A stretch of 64,000 nt of DNA from Sphingosinicella sp. CPCC 101087 (GTDB taxonomy: Bacteria > Pseudomonadota > Alphaproteobacteria > Sphingomonadales > Sphingomonadaceae). The stretch lies in assembly GCF_004151485.1 (NCBI RefSeq), contig NZ_SBFF01000009.1:124001-188000 (forward strand). Reading direction: 5' to 3'. A program made the position numbers and the translations under genes. Positions 1 through 9,300 of the stretch are shown in pieces; position 1 is the stretch's first letter; each line of letters begins with the position of its first letter. The notes under the pieces are model-generated. The model saw only the letters and a list, made by a program, of their open reading frames with translations. It did no database searches and was not told the DNA's origin.

Positions 1-72
1 TTCGAGATAGTCGAACAGCCTGTCGAAGCCGACGGTGGAGCGGCGGTAGGGGGAGAAATCGAGCCCTCTCAT
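1..72 (-). CDS. Hsp20/IbpA-type small heat-shock protein, N-terminus only
   Basis: Only 24 codons lie in the window; the gene runs off the left edge. The reading begins MRGLDFSPYRR and continues STVGFDRLFDYLE, the N-terminal signature of bacterial Hsp20/IbpA proteins, cytosolic ATP-independent holdases that keep heat-denatured proteins refoldable. The alpha-crystallin domain would lie beyond the edge. AAGGAGG at 87-81 sits 8 nt before the ATG at 72. An in-frame ATG at 78 is only 2 nt from it, so 72 is preferred. The leader folds into a hairpin that covers this ribosome-binding site (separate entry). The family call rests on the short N-terminal motif alone. Confidence 0.75.
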   Translation of the reverse strand, partial: MRGLDFSPYRRSTVGFDRLFDYLE

Positions 73-106
73 GTTCATGTCCTCCTTGGTCAGAGCAACA
101 TCGAAC
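73..106 (-). promoter_or_regulatory. Candidate ROSE-type RNA thermometer before hsp20
   Basis: Read on the minus strand, GUUC (106-103) pairs with GAAC (76-73), AUGU (101-98) with ACAU (80-77), U97 with G81, and CUC (95-93) with GAG (84-82). This leaves single bulged G residues at 102 and 96 and a loop from 92 to 85. The stem holds part of the AAGGAGG and the AUG at 78. A UUGCU element with a bulged G opposite AGGA is the known hallmark of ROSE elements, which repress small heat-shock genes at low temperature and melt on heating. The pairing is read from sequence; the function is inferred. Confidence 0.6.
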
Positions 107-257
107 GGGACCCGCCCTGGTCCGCCTCTTCGGTCGAGATCGGCCCAGCTGGATCGGCGGAGCGGGCACGGGCCCCGCGCAAACGGCCGGAAACCGTCAC
201 CGCATTTCCGGTCCGGACGCGATCTAGGAAAGGACGCCCGCGGTTCAAGAGCCGCCA

Positions 258-2408
258 TCAGGCGGCTGCCGGCGTTCCCCGGGTCAGCGCCTTTGCGACC
301 AGCTCGGCGAGGTCCTCGACACCGAACGGCTTTCGCAGGATCGGGACGTCGGCGCCGAGCGCTCCTTCCAGCTGCTCGCTTTCCGCATAGCCGGTGACGA
401 AGATGATCGGCAGGTGCGGACGACTGCGCCGGATCGCGCAGGCGAGCTCGGCGCCATTCATGTTGGGCATCGCGAAATCGATCAGCGCGAGGTCCGGCGG
501 CGATTGGTCGACGGCGGCGAGCGCATCTTCCGGTCGATCGAAGGTTTCGACCCGGTGACCGGCCTCTCCGAGCAGCTCGGCGAGGAAGGCGCGGACGTCG
601 GCATCGTCGTCGACCACCATGATCCGCGCCGCCGGACCGGCGGCGGCGATGCGCGCCTTGCCGGCCGCAACCGCGGCGGCGCCGGGCGCTTCCGGCACGA
701 CGTGGGGAAGCAGCACGCGCACGGTCGTCCCCTCGCCTTCCCGGCTGTCGATGCGCAGCGTCCCGCCGGCCTGGCGGGCGATGCCGTACACCTGAGCGAG
801 GCCGAGGCCGGTGCCCTTGCCGAGCGGCTTGGTGGAGAAGAAGGGTTCGGTGGCGCGGGCGGCGACCTCGGGCGGCATGCCGGTGCCGTTGTCGGCGACC
901 GTGATGCAGACATAGTCGCCGGCTTCGAGCTCGGGATCGCCCGACTCGCGTACCACCGCAGTGGCGATGGTCAGCCGGCCCCCGTCGGGCATCGCGTCGC
1001 GCGCGTTGATGGCCAGATTGAGGATGGCATTTTCGAGCTGATTCTCGTCGCATAGCGCATGGACGGAGTCCCGGCACAGGTCCGTTTCGATGGAGACGTC
1101 GGCCCCGATCGTGTGGATGAGCATCTGGCGCAGATTGTCGATCACCAGATTGATCGCGACGGGAGCGATGCGGATCCGCTGGAGGCGCGAGAAAGCGAGC
1201 AGCTGGGTGGTCAACTTCGCCCCGCGGCGCCCGGAATCGAGCGCGGCTTCGGCGATCCGTTTCAGCCGTACGTCCTCTATGCTCCGGGCAAGCACCTCGA
1301 GGCCGCCGATCACCGGGGTGAGCAGGTTGTTGAAATCGTGGGCGATGCCGCCGGTCAGCCGGCCCACGGCCTCCATCTTCTGCGCCTGGCGCAGCGCCTC
1401 TTCGGCACGCTCGCGCTCGGCGACTTCGTCGCGCAGCCGGTCGAGCGCGGCGGTGAGGTCGGCGGTGCGCTCCTCGACGCGGCGCTCCAGCGTCTCGGCG
1501 ATATTGCGCAACGCCGCTTCCGCCACCTTGGAATCGGTGATGTCGTGGGCGACGCCGATAAAGCCGATATGTTCGCCCCCTGCCCCCCAGCGCGGTTGGG
1601 AGATGGACCGCACCCAGCGCCATTCGCCGTCATGCCGGCGATAGCGCGCCTCCAGCGCGAACGGCTGCCGGCTCGCCTCGCCGGCGATCGACTCGGCAAC
1701 GATCCGGTCATGGTCGTCGGGATGGAGGACGGTCCGCCAATCGAAGTCCACCGCTTCCTCGTAGCTGATGCCGAGGAAGTCGACATAAGCGCGATTGACG
1801 AAGCTGCGGCGGCGGTCGAGCTTGGTCACCCACATCAAGGCGGGGGCGGAATCGGCAATGAGCCGGAACCTTTCCTCGCTCTCGCGCAGCCTTTCCTCGG
1901 TGCGGGCGTCGCTGCCGACCGCTGTCACCACACCGAACATGCCCAATATCCGGCCCCGGCCGTCGCGGATCGGATTGTAGCAGGCCGTCAGCCAGGCGGT
2001 CTCCTCACGCCCGCCGCGGCGAAGAGGCCGCGGCGCCGCCTCCATGTAGACCGTCCCGCCGGCAAGCACCCTTTCACAGTTCGGCCCGGCCACTTCGTCC
2101 CATATGTCCGACCAGATTTCGCGCATCGGCCGGCCTTGGGCGGGGCGGCGGTCGCCAAGGATCTCGCCATAGCTGTCATTGTGGACCATCAGCAGGTCCG
2201 GGCCCCAGGCCACCAGCATCGGAATATTGGAGCCGAGCGCGATGCCGGCGGCCGTCTTCAGTGCGTCGGGCCATGTCTCCCGCGGTCCGAGCGGCGTGGC
2301 CGCCCAGTCCTGCGCCTCGGCGGCCGAACCGGTCTCCGGCAGTGGCCAGCAAACGGACTCGGCATTCGCGGCGGGCGGCCGGTCAGACTGCATCGACGCC
2401 GTCTCCAT
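258..2408 (-). CDS. Hybrid sensor histidine kinase (PAS-PAS-HisKA-HATPase-REC)
   Basis: The 716-residue protein has two PAS-like sensor segments (about 35-165 and 175-300, the second ending IGVAHDITD), a Glu/Arg-rich coiled-coil linker, and an H-box [11 protein letters not shown] with phospho-accepting His357. A HATPase domain follows with N-box NARDAMP and G-boxes DNGTGMP and GKGTGLGL, then a C-terminal receiver with acceptor Asp644 in LALIDFAMP. No transmembrane segment is visible, so it is probably a cytosolic sensor that autophosphorylates and passes phosphate through its own receiver. No partner regulator lies next to it, so its signal and output are unknown. The ATG at 2408 is used; a TTG directly before it is also in frame. 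Confidence 0.9.
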   Translation of the reverse strand: METASMQSDRPPAANAESVCWPLPETGSAAEAQDWAATPLGPRETWPDALKTAAGIALGSNIPMLVAWGPDLLMVHNDSYGEILGDRRPAQGRPMREIWSDIWDEVAGPNCERVLAGGTVYMEAAPRPLRRGGREETAWLTACYNPIRDGRGRILGMFGVVTAVGSDARTEERLRESEERFRLIADSAPALMWVTKLDRRRSFVNRAYVDFLGISYEEAVDFDWRTVLHPDDHDRIVAESIAGEASRQPFALEARYRRHDGEWRWVRSISQPRWGAGGEHIGFIGVAHDITDSKVAEAALRNIAETLERRVEERTADLTAALDRLRDEVAERERAEEALRQAQKMEAVGRLTGGIAHDFNNLLTPVIGGLEVLARSIEDVRLKRIAEAALDSGRRGAKLTTQLLAFSRLQRIRIAPVAINLVIDNLRQMLIHTIGADVSIETDLCRDSVHALCDENQLENAILNLAINARDAMPDGGRLTIATAVVRESGDPELEAGDYVCITVADNGTGMPPEVAARATEPFFSTKPLGKGTGLGLAQVYGIARQAGGTLRIDSREGEGTTVRVLLPHVVPEAPGAAAVAAGKARIAAAGPAARIMVVDDDADVRAFLAELLGEAGHRVETFDRPEDALAAVDQSPPDLALIDFAMPNMNGAELACAIRRSRPHLPIIFVTGYAESEQLEGALGADVPILRKPFGVEDLAELVAKALTRGTPAAA

Positions 2409-2550
2409 CAAACGCCCCCCACCCCGAGCGGCAAGGTAGCAGCTTGTGAAACCGGCGAAAGCCCCCGCCGCGGTTACTGGCGGCCAGCTTCATCTCGCCG
2501 GCGCGCCTCGTGCGGCGAGGGGCGCTCGCCGTGCCGAAGAAAGTCGGCCT

Positions 2551-3756
2551 TCAGGAAGCCGGACGCTCGGCCGCGCCCTGGACCTGGCGGAGCACCCGCA
2601 GGAGGTTGCCGCCCATGATCTTGGCGATATCGGCATCGCTGAGACCTTCGCGGCGAAGCCTGGCGGTGATGCGCGGCAGCCGGCTGACATCCTCCATTCC
2701 GATCACGCCGCCGCCGCCGTCCCAGTCGGCGCCGAGGCCGACATGATCGACTCCCATCACGGCGACGGCATGCAGCAGGCTCCGCATGAACAGGTCGAAG
2801 TCGGCGCTCGTATAGGGTCGCTGGGCATCGAGGGCCGCCCGGTCGCGCAGCAGCCGGCGCCGTTCGTCGGCGTCCAGCTCCGCCCAATTCCCGTGCCGGT
2901 CGTTGATCGCATCGCGCTCGGGCGAGGTGTCGTAGGGCGAAAGGAAGATGCTGTTGATGAACATCACTCCGCCCGCCTCGGCCAGCCGCCGCATTCGTCC
3001 ATCGTCGAGATTGCGGGGGTGATCGAAGATCGCCTTGGGCCCGGAATGGGAGAGGACGATCGGGACCCGGCTGAGCTCCAGCATGTCGTCCAGCGCGGCG
3101 TCGGACGAATGGCTGCCATCGATCACCAGTCCGAGCCGGTTCATTTCCGCGACCCATTGCTCGCCGAGCGGGGACAGACCGTTCCAGCGCGCCTCGCCGG
3201 TCGTGCTGTCGGCGAGCTGGTTTGTGCGGCTGTGCACCGGTCCGGCCATCCGGAGCCCGAGCCTGCGGAAGGTGGAGAGGAGGCTGAGATCCTCGCCCAG
3301 CGGCCAGCCATTCTCCATGCTGATGAAGGCGATGCGCCGTCCCTCCCGGTGCAGCCGCTCGGCATCGTCGGCGGTCAGGGCCAGTCCCATCCGGTCGTCA
3401 TTCTCCGCGATGACCCGGTGGATCGCCACCGCCCGTGCCAGGGCCGCGTCGCGGGCTTCGCGATACCCTTCAGGCGTCAGGTCGCCCTGCGGCGTGTATA
3501 TGACCATGAAGCCGCCATCGAGGCCGCCTTGCTCCATCCGTGGAAGGTCGACCTGGCTCAGATCCCACTCGTAACGGTGCAGGGCGCCGAAATCCCATTC
3601 GCCGTCGTCCCAGCGTGCCGGAATGTCGAGATGGGTATCCAGCACCAGCATCTGCTCGTGCGCCAGGCGGTCCCCGGCGGTGACGTCGGCGTCCGTCTGT
3701 GCCGCGGCGGGAACGGCAAGGACGAGCGGCAAGGCAAGGAAGGCGAGAAGGCGCAT
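2551..3756 (-). CDS. Membrane dipeptidase, peptidase family M19, secreted
   Basis: A 401-residue zinc dipeptidase of the renal-dipeptidase (M19) family, which cleaves dipeptides including D-residue dipeptides in the periplasm. The start at 3756 gives a clean signal peptide, MRLLAFLALPLVLAVPAAAQ; an upstream in-frame extension lacks it. Metal and active-site landmarks are visible: the HxD motif in LDTHLDIP, VIDGSHSS, VLSHSGPK, and the C-terminal GVDHVGLGADWDG block. The end DIAKIMGGNLLRVL is typical of the family, where loss of the binuclear zinc site abolishes activity. It follows the kinase gene on the same strand at about 140 bp and is probably transcribed separately. Confidence 0.9.
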   Translation of the reverse strand: MRLLAFLALPLVLAVPAAAQTDADVTAGDRLAHEQMLVLDTHLDIPARWDDGEWDFGALHRYEWDLSQVDLPRMEQGGLDGGFMVIYTPQGDLTPEGYREARDAALARAVAIHRVIAENDDRMGLALTADDAERLHREGRRIAFISMENGWPLGEDLSLLSTFRRLGLRMAGPVHSRTNQLADSTTGEARWNGLSPLGEQWVAEMNRLGLVIDGSHSSDAALDDMLELSRVPIVLSHSGPKAIFDHPRNLDDGRMRRLAEAGGVMFINSIFLSPYDTSPERDAINDRHGNWAELDADERRRLLRDRAALDAQRPYTSADFDLFMRSLLHAVAVMGVDHVGLGADWDGGGGVIGMEDVSRLPRITARLRREGLSDADIAKIMGGNLLRVLRQVQGAAERPAS

Positions 3757-3884
3757 AAGGGGGTCCCCCGGAAAAGCCGCCATTGAAGCCGCCGTCCGGC
3801 GGCCGGTCAAGCCGCCCCTCCACCATTCTCGCTGGAGCCGTCACGCGGAATCCGGTTTCCCGTCACCGGGAGGCGGGCAATTGT

Positions 3885-4097
3885 CTAAACCGAGGAGTCG
3901 ATCTCCCGGCGGAGCGCTTCGGCGGAGCGGGACAGGGCCTGGTCCATCATCTCGGCCTTGAGCTCGGCGACGCTGCCCAGCCGGGTCGAGCAATCGTTGC
4001 AAAGCAGAAGCCCATCGTCGGAAGCGTCCGACGGAAGGCTGTAATTGGCGCTGCCGCAGGTGCCGCAGTGGATTTCGACCGACACGTCCATGACCAT
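3885..4097 (-). CDS. Small zinc-ribbon-like protein
   Basis: About 70 residues beginning MVMDVSVEIHCGTCGSANY. Two Cys pairs, CGTC near the start and CNDC about 20 residues later, form a likely zinc ribbon, followed by a charged helix (SVAELKAEMMDQAL). Small ribbons of this kind are found in many alpha-proteobacteria; I do not know a proven role. A longer in-frame reading to 4178 exists, but its N-terminus is basic and unlike the rest, and it would overlap the promoter of the divergent polyprenyl synthase gene. Starts at 4097 or 4091 are both possible, with GGAGG about 14 nt upstream of 4097. Confidence 0.65.
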   Translation of the reverse strand: MVMDVSVEIHCGTCGSANYSLPSDASDDGLLLCNDCSTRLGSVAELKAEMMDQALSRSAEALRREIDSSV

Positions 4098-4189
4098 ATC
4101 CGTTCGTTGCACCTCCACAACGGCGCCGCCCGTCTTTCGATCCTGCGGCCCCTTGCCTTTGAACGCGGTCGCGCGCACATCGCCCGCGC

Positions 4190-5203
4190 ATGACCGCGTC
4201 GCTCCACACGATCGGGCCCGCCCCCGCCGCCAGCCTGGACCCGATGATCCAGTTGGTCGCCGCCGATCTCAATCATGTCAATGCGGTCATCCTGGACCGG
4301 ATGCAGAGCGAGGTCGCCCTGATTCCGGAGCTTGCCGGCCATCTCATTGCCGGCGGCGGCAAACGCATGCGGCCGATGCTGACCCTGGCCTGCGCCCGGC
4401 TGCTCGACTATCCCGGCATGCGCCACCACAAGCTCGCCGCGGCGGTCGAGTTCATCCACACCGCCACCTTGCTCCATGACGATGTGGTTGACGGATCGGG
4501 GCTGCGGCGCGGGCGGCGCACCGCCAACATCATCTGGGGCAATCCGGCCAGCGTCTTGGTCGGCGACTTCCTGTTCGCCCGCGCCTTCGAGCTGATGGTC
4601 GAGGACGGCAGCCTGAAGGTTCTGCGCATCCTGTCGCGCGCGTCCAGCGTCATCGCGGAGGGAGAGGTCAACCAGCTCACGGCGCAGCGGCGGGTCGAGA
4701 CCAGCGAGGACCGCTATCTCGACATCATCAGCGCCAAGACGGCCGCCTTGTTCGCCGCTGCGTGCCGGATCGCGGCGGTCGTCGCCGAGCGCGAGGAGTC
4801 GGTCGAGATTCATCTGGACACCTACGGCCGAAATCTCGGCATCGCCTTCCAGCTTATCGACGATGCGATCGACTATGCGTCGGATGCCGCGACGATGGGA
4901 AAGGGAGTCGGCGACGATTTCCGCGACGGCAAGGTCACCTTGCCGGTCATCCTCGCTTATGCGCGGGGCAATGATGACGAACGCGACTTCTGGCGCCAAG
5001 CGATGGCGGGGGCGCGGGCCGAGGATTCCGATCTCGATTACGCCACCGGCCTGCTGCGCCGCTCCGGGGCCCTCGACGACACGCTCGAGCGGGCGCGCCA
5101 TTACGGCCAGCGCGCGATCGACGCGCTCGGCCCCTTTCCGGCAGGGAGCGCCAAGTCGGCTCTGATCGAAGCGGTCGAGTTCGCCATTGCGAGGGCTTAT
5201 TAG
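4190..5203 (+). CDS. ispB: Polyprenyl (octaprenyl/decaprenyl) diphosphate synthase
   Basis: A 337-residue trans-prenyltransferase that extends farnesyl diphosphate with isopentenyl diphosphate to make the ubiquinone side chain. The N-terminal motif GGGKRMRPML and both aspartate-rich motifs are present: the first reads LLHDDVVDGS with RRG in RRGRRTAN after it, and the second reads QLIDDAIDYASD. The length matches IspB/Dps-type enzymes. Chain length cannot be read with confidence; decaprenyl (Q-10) is usual in sphingomonads. It diverges from the zinc-ribbon gene with about 90 bp between them. The next gene, hrpB, starts 28 bp downstream, so co-transcription is possible though the functions are unrelated. 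Confidence 0.92.
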   Translation: MTASLHTIGPAPAASLDPMIQLVAADLNHVNAVILDRMQSEVALIPELAGHLIAGGGKRMRPMLTLACARLLDYPGMRHHKLAAAVEFIHTATLLHDDVVDGSGLRRGRRTANIIWGNPASVLVGDFLFARAFELMVEDGSLKVLRILSRASSVIAEGEVNQLTAQRRVETSEDRYLDIISAKTAALFAAACRIAAVVAEREESVEIHLDTYGRNLGIAFQLIDDAIDYASDAATMGKGVGDDFRDGKVTLPVILAYARGNDDERDFWRQAMAGARAEDSDLDYATGLLRRSGALDDTLERARHYGQRAIDALGPFPAGSAKSALIEAVEFAIARAY

Positions 5204-5230
5204 AATCCGGACTCATGGCTGGAGGCGGCT

Positions 5231-7705
5231 GTGAGTGCGGACCCCACCCTCCCGATCGACAGCGTCCTACCGGACCTGCTCGACACGCTACGCGGCCGTT
5301 CCAACGCCGTCCTTGTCGCCCCGCCCGGAGCCGGCAAGACCACCGCCGTCGCCCCCGCTCTGCTGGGCGAGCCCTGGTGCGGCGGAGAGATATTGCTGCT
5401 TTCGCCGCGCCGCCTGGCGGCCCGCGCTGCGGCCGAGCGGATGGCCGAAACGGCCGGAGAGAAGGTCGGCGGGAGGATCGGCTATGCCACCCGCCTCGAC
5501 ACCCGGCGGTCGGCCGCGACCCGGATCCTCGTCCTCACCGAAGGCATCTTCCTCAAGCGCATCCAGGCCGACCCTGAGCTGGCGGGCGTTTCGGCGGTGC
5601 TCTTCGACGAAGTGCACGAGCGCAGCCTCGACAGCGATTTCGCGCTGGCGCTGGCGCTCGATGCGCAGGCGGCGCTTCGGCCCGATCTGAGGCTCCTCGC
5701 CATGTCAGCGACGCTCGACGGGGCCCGTTTCTCCGCGCTGCTGGGCGATGCACCGGTGATCGAGAGCCGCGGGCGCAGCTACGACGTGGACATCGTCCAT
5801 CTCGGCCGCTCGGCAGAGAGAAGGATCGAGGAGGAGGTCGCCGCCGCCTGCCGTCGGGCCATCGGCGAAGCGGAAGGGAACCTGCTCGCCTTCCTTCCGG
5901 GCGTGGCCGAGATCGAGCGCGTCGCCGAGCGGCTCGAACCGCTGCCCCGCGGAATCGATCTGCACCGCCTCCATGGCAGCCTCGACCCCGCCGCGCAGCG
6001 CGCGGCGGTCGCCGCGTCGACGCCTGGACGGCGAAAGCTCGTCCTCGCCACCTCGATCGCCGAGACCAGCCTGACCCTCGACGGGGTTCGCATCGTCGTC
6101 GATTCGGGGCTTGCGCGGCGGCCGCGCTACGATCGGGCCGCCGGCCTCACCCGACTGGTCACGGAACGCGCAAGCCAGGCGGCGGTAGTTCAGCGGGCGG
6201 GTCGGGCCGGCCGGCAGGCGCCAGGCCGCGTCTATCGCTTGTGGGAGGAAGCGGCCACCCAGAGCCTGCCGCGCTTCGATCCGCCCGAGATCATCGAGGC
6301 CGATCTGTCGCCGCTCCTGCTCGACTGCGCGATCTGGGGCGTCGCCGATCCGCGACAGCTCCGCTGGCTCGATCCTCCGCCCGCCGCCGCGGTCGAGGAG
6401 GCAGGCAAGCGGCTGCGGGCGCTCGGCGCGATCGGCGAGGACGGTCGTCCTACCCCCCATGGACGGCTGGTCGCGGCGCTGCCGCTGCCGCCTCGGCTCG
6501 CCCACATGCTGATCGAGGCCGATGCGCGCGGTTGGGGCGATACGGCGGCCGAGGCGGCGGTGCTCGTTTCCGAGCGGGGCCTCGGTGGCAACGACCCGGA
6601 CCTGGAGGTGCGGCTGCGCCGCTGGCACGCGGATCGCGGTGCCCGCGCCCAGGCGGCACGCGGGCTGGCCAGGCGTTGGCTCGGCCTGTTTCCCTCCGCC
6701 CGCGGCGGCAGAGGTCCGCTCGGCGCCTGCCTCGCGCTCGCCTTTCCGGACCGCGTATCGAAGCGGCGCGGCGTGCAGGCTGCCGCCGGGGCAGGCGGCG
6801 CCGACTGGATCAGCGTCGGTGGCCGCGGTTTTCGCCTGGACCCGGCTTCGTCCCTCGCCCGCGAGGAATGGCTGGCGGTCGCCGAGGTGAGCGGATCGGC
6901 CTCGGGCGCCCGGATCCTGGCCGCCGCCCCGATCGCGCTCTCGGATGTGGAGTCCCTGTTCGCCGGGCGGATCCGCGCTGCCGCCGAGGTGACGTTCGAC
7001 CCGGCCACCGGCGCCGCCCGTGCCTCCCACGGGCGAAGGCTCGGCGCGATCCAGCTTTCCGGCGGCCGCGACAGCCGGGCGGAGCCGGCGGCGATCGAAT
7101 CTGCCCTCCTCGCCGGGGTGCGGGAGCATGGTCTGGGCCTTCTCCCCTGGAGCGAAGCGGCGACGGGGCTGCGCGAACGGACCGCTTATGCGCGAAGGTT
7201 CGATCCCGCCGTCGCCGACTTGTCCGACGAAGCTCTGGCGGACGGCCTGGACGATTGGCTGCCGCCCTTGCTCGCCGGCGCGCGCGCCCTTCGCGACGTG
7301 GACCCGCAGGCGCTGACCGGCGCACTGGAGGGTCGGCTCGGCTGGGACGGCCGCAAGGCCGTCGATCGGCTCGCCCCGGCCTGGTTCGAGAGCCCGGCCG
7401 GCAGCCGGCATCCGATCGACTATGCGGCCGAAGCCGGTCCGACCGTGACGGTGAGGGTTCAGGCGCTGTTCGGGCTCGACCGGCATCCAACCATCGCCGG
7501 CGGGCGGGTACCGCTCGTTCTCGCGCTTACGTCCCCGGCGGGGCGCCCGGTCCAGACGACACGCGACCTGCCCGGCTTCTGGCGCGGCAGCTGGTCGGCG
7601 GTCGCCCGGGAGATGCGCGGCCGCTATCCGAAGCATCCATGGCCGGACGATCCCACGTCGGCCGACCCGACCCTGAGGACGAAGAAGGCGACGGCGCGGC
7701 GATGA
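5231..7705 (+). CDS. hrpB: ATP-dependent RNA helicase HrpB
   Basis: An 824-residue DEAH-family helicase. Visible motifs are Walker A PPGAGKTT, DEVHER (motif II), MSATLDG (motif III), LATSIAETSLTLDG and QRAGRAGRQAPGRVYRLW (motif VI). The length and the C-terminal domain (ending near YPKHPWPDDP) match HrpB rather than the longer HrpA. It is an RNA-dependent ATPase whose cellular role remains poorly defined. The start is a GTG with GGAGG about 5 nt before it. Very long open frames on the opposite strand here are a by-product of high GC. A small unrelated secreted-protein gene follows after about 80 bp. Confidence 0.93.
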   Translation: MSADPTLPIDSVLPDLLDTLRGRSNAVLVAPPGAGKTTAVAPALLGEPWCGGEILLLSPRRLAARAAAERMAETAGEKVGGRIGYATRLDTRRSAATRILVLTEGIFLKRIQADPELAGVSAVLFDEVHERSLDSDFALALALDAQAALRPDLRLLAMSATLDGARFSALLGDAPVIESRGRSYDVDIVHLGRSAERRIEEEVAAACRRAIGEAEGNLLAFLPGVAEIERVAERLEPLPRGIDLHRLHGSLDPAAQRAAVAASTPGRRKLVLATSIAETSLTLDGVRIVVDSGLARRPRYDRAAGLTRLVTERASQAAVVQRAGRAGRQAPGRVYRLWEEAATQSLPRFDPPEIIEADLSPLLLDCAIWGVADPRQLRWLDPPPAAAVEEAGKRLRALGAIGEDGRPTPHGRLVAALPLPPRLAHMLIEADARGWGDTAAEAAVLVSERGLGGNDPDLEVRLRRWHADRGARAQAARGLARRWLGLFPSARGGRGPLGACLALAFPDRVSKRRGVQAAAGAGGADWISVGGRGFRLDPASSLAREEWLAVAEVSGSASGARILAAAPIALSDVESLFAGRIRAAAEVTFDPATGAARASHGRRLGAIQLSGGRDSRAEPAAIESALLAGVREHGLGLLPWSEAATGLRERTAYARRFDPAVADLSDEALADGLDDWLPPLLAGARALRDVDPQALTGALEGRLGWDGRKAVDRLAPAWFESPAGSRHPIDYAAEAGPTVTVRVQALFGLDRHPTIAGGRVPLVLALTSPAGRPVQTTRDLPGFWRGSWSAVAREMRGRYPKHPWPDDPTSADPTLRTKKATARR

Positions 7706-7784
7706 TAGGATCCCGGCGCGCAAGGCGCCGTTCAGGAAGGCCGGGCCAAAGCCGCTCGAAGGCCGGCCGGGAAGGGAATGCAAC

Positions 7785-8174
7785 ATGATCAAGCCGCTGC
7801 GGGGCCTTGCCGCCGCCCTGGCCGGCGCCGCCGCATGCCTTTCCGTTCCGGCCGCCGGCCAACCGCCGGAGCGCGAAGTCAGCATCATCGTCTATGGCGA
7901 CGATCCCTGTCCGGTCGCCGAGGATCCGGAGGAGATCGTCGTGTGCGCCCGCCAGCCGGACGAGGAGCGCTACCGCATTCCCGAGCCGCTGCGGCGCGGC
8001 GAGGAGCTTTCCGAACGGTCCTGGTCCAATCAGGCGGCCGAGCTCGAGGATGCGCAGCGGGACAGCCGGCCGAACAGCTGCTCGGTGGTCGGAAGCTTCG
8101 GCCAGACCGGATGCACCCAGCAGATGCTGCGCCAATGGCATGACGAGCGGCGCAATCGCCGGCCCGACCCCTAA
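7785..8174 (+). CDS. Secreted hypothetical protein with Cys pairs
   Basis: 129 residues with a signal peptide (MIKPLRGLAAALAGAAACLS, cleavage near VPAAGQ). The mature part carries the blocks IIVYGDDPCP, EEIVVCARQPDEERYRIPEPLR and PNSCSVVGSFGQTGC, so four cysteines could form two disulfides in the periplasm. The pattern looks like a conserved sphingomonad family, but I recognise no function. Its stop overlaps the stop of the convergent TetR gene by 4 bp, so the two transcripts must collide or share termination. No terminator hairpin is visible between them. Confidence 0.8.
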   Translation: MIKPLRGLAAALAGAAACLSVPAAGQPPEREVSIIVYGDDPCPVAEDPEEIVVCARQPDEERYRIPEPLRRGEELSERSWSNQAAELEDAQRDSRPNSCSVVGSFGQTGCTQQMLRQWHDERRNRRPDP

Positions 8175-8788
8175 GAGGCTTGGCGCCCGCCGAGCTGCCA
8201 CACGACGTCGAGTGTCCGGTCCGCGAGCGTGCGGAGCTCGTCCGCCGAATAGCCCGCGCGGGCGCGGGCGGAGAGATCGTAATGATTGGCCGCGACGATC
8301 ATGGCGAGCGCCGAAGCGTCGGCGGCCTGCGACAGCTCGCCCGTGGCGATCGCCTGCCTGAACCGGCTCGCCAGCGCCGAATCGAGTTCCTCCATCGCCG
8401 AGCGCACCTTGGCGGTGATCTCCTCGTCCCCGCCGGCTTCGGGAACGGCCGTCGTCATCATGAAGCAGCCCCTTCCGCCTCTGGAGAAGAGCTCGATCGC
8501 CCGCAGCGCGAGCGCGTCCAGACTGTCGGCGAGCTTCGGCTTCAGCAAGGCGGCGCCGAACAGGATCCGGGCCTCCGCGATGTAGCGGTCCAGCGCCTCG
8601 AGATAGAGGCTCCTCTTGTCCCCGAACGCGCCGTAGAGGCTCGGCTTGTGCAGCCCCGTGGCCGCGGCGAGCTGGTCCACCGTGGTGCCGGCATAGCCAT
8701 GCTTCCAGAAGACGTCGCGGACGCCCTCCATGACCCTGTCGGGATCGAAGCCACGCGGCCGCCCCCGCGCCGGGCTTTTTTGTACCAT
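8171..8788 (-). CDS. TetR/AcrR family transcriptional regulator
   Basis: 205 residues. An N-terminal TetR helix-turn-helix is clear: GRPRGFDPDRVMEGVRDVFW, then HGYAGTTVDQLAAATGLHKP and SLYGAFGDKRSLYLEALDRY. The C-terminal ligand domain includes RGCFMMTTAVPE, a form common in the TetR_C_16/YxaF-like group. Such proteins repress neighbouring genes until a small ligand releases them. It is divergent from a small secreted protein, and the gap between them holds a long palindrome, the probable operator for both promoters. The ligand is unknown. A GTACCAT half-site-like string also overlaps the start codon region. Confidence 0.9.
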   Translation of the reverse strand: MVQKSPARGRPRGFDPDRVMEGVRDVFWKHGYAGTTVDQLAAATGLHKPSLYGAFGDKRSLYLEALDRYIAEARILFGAALLKPKLADSLDALALRAIELFSRGGRGCFMMTTAVPEAGGDEEITAKVRSAMEELDSALASRFRQAIATGELSQAADASALAMIVAANHYDLSARARAGYSADELRTLADRTLDVVWQLGGRQAS

Positions 8789-8813
8789 CCGTTAAATAAC
8801 CCTCGACATGCCC

Positions 8814-8844
8814 ATTTATGTACTATACCGTATGGTACATAAAT
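8814..8844. promoter_or_regulatory. 31-bp palindromic operator between tetR and divergent gene
   Basis: The left arm ATTTATGTAC (8814-8823) is repeated inverted as GTACATAAAT (8835-8844). The inner arms ATAC (8825-8828) and GTAT (8830-8833) also match around a centre at 8829, so 28 of 31 positions are symmetric. It lies 25 bp upstream of the regulator's start and 17 bp upstream of the divergent gene's start. This is the usual place for a self-regulating TetR operator that covers both promoters. The symmetry is seen directly; binding by this regulator is inferred from position. Confidence 0.7.
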
Positions 8845-8861
8845 AGCAGATGGAGGTTCAG

Positions 8862-9209
8862 ATGACCAGTCTCCCGCGTTCGACACCGTTCGGAGCCGCC
8901 GTCTCGGCCCTGATCGCCTCGGCATTCCTCCTGCCGTCCGCGGCGCCTGCCGCGTCCGCCGATCCGGCCGAGCGCGCCCTCGCCGCCTGCCGGGCCGAAC
9001 TGACCGGGCGTTTCGCCGAAGGCGAGATCCGGGACTATCGGGTGGCTTCCATCACCGGCAACTCCCGCCGCACCCGAATCACGTTCATCGTCAACGCCGA
9101 TCGGCGCTACCAGGTCGAGTGTGCGGCCGGACGCGACGGCAGCGCCGAGCTGGCCGGGTTCGACCCGCCGCGTTCCGAAGACCGGCAGATGGCGGCCGGG
9201 CAGCGTTGA
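8862..9209 (+). CDS. Secreted small hypothetical protein under TetR control
   Basis: 115 residues from the ATG at 8862, which has GGAGG 7 nt upstream; an earlier in-frame ATG at 8850 overlaps that site and is rejected. It has a signal peptide (MTSLPRSTPFGAAVSALIAS, cleavage near APAASA). The mature chain contains ALAACRAELTGRF and ITGNSRRTRITFIVNADRRYQVECAAG, with two cysteines that may pair. I do not recognise the family. Its promoter lies under the TetR palindrome, so it is very likely repressed by the divergent regulator, which makes it the best candidate target. Confidence 0.75.
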   Translation: MTSLPRSTPFGAAVSALIASAFLLPSAAPAASADPAERALAACRAELTGRFAEGEIRDYRVASITGNSRRTRITFIVNADRRYQVECAAGRDGSAELAGFDPPRSEDRQMAAGQR

Positions 9210-9300
9210 CCGGCCTGCCCCGCGGCAAGACCGGCGGGGGCTTAGCTCGCGAGACCTTTGCTGCCGACCGGCCCGATCGCGTCGGAGGCTGGGGCGCATC

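Noticed and set aside
5705-7888. 727-codon open frame opposite hrpB
   Set aside because: Antisense shadow; basic low-complexity translation without domains.
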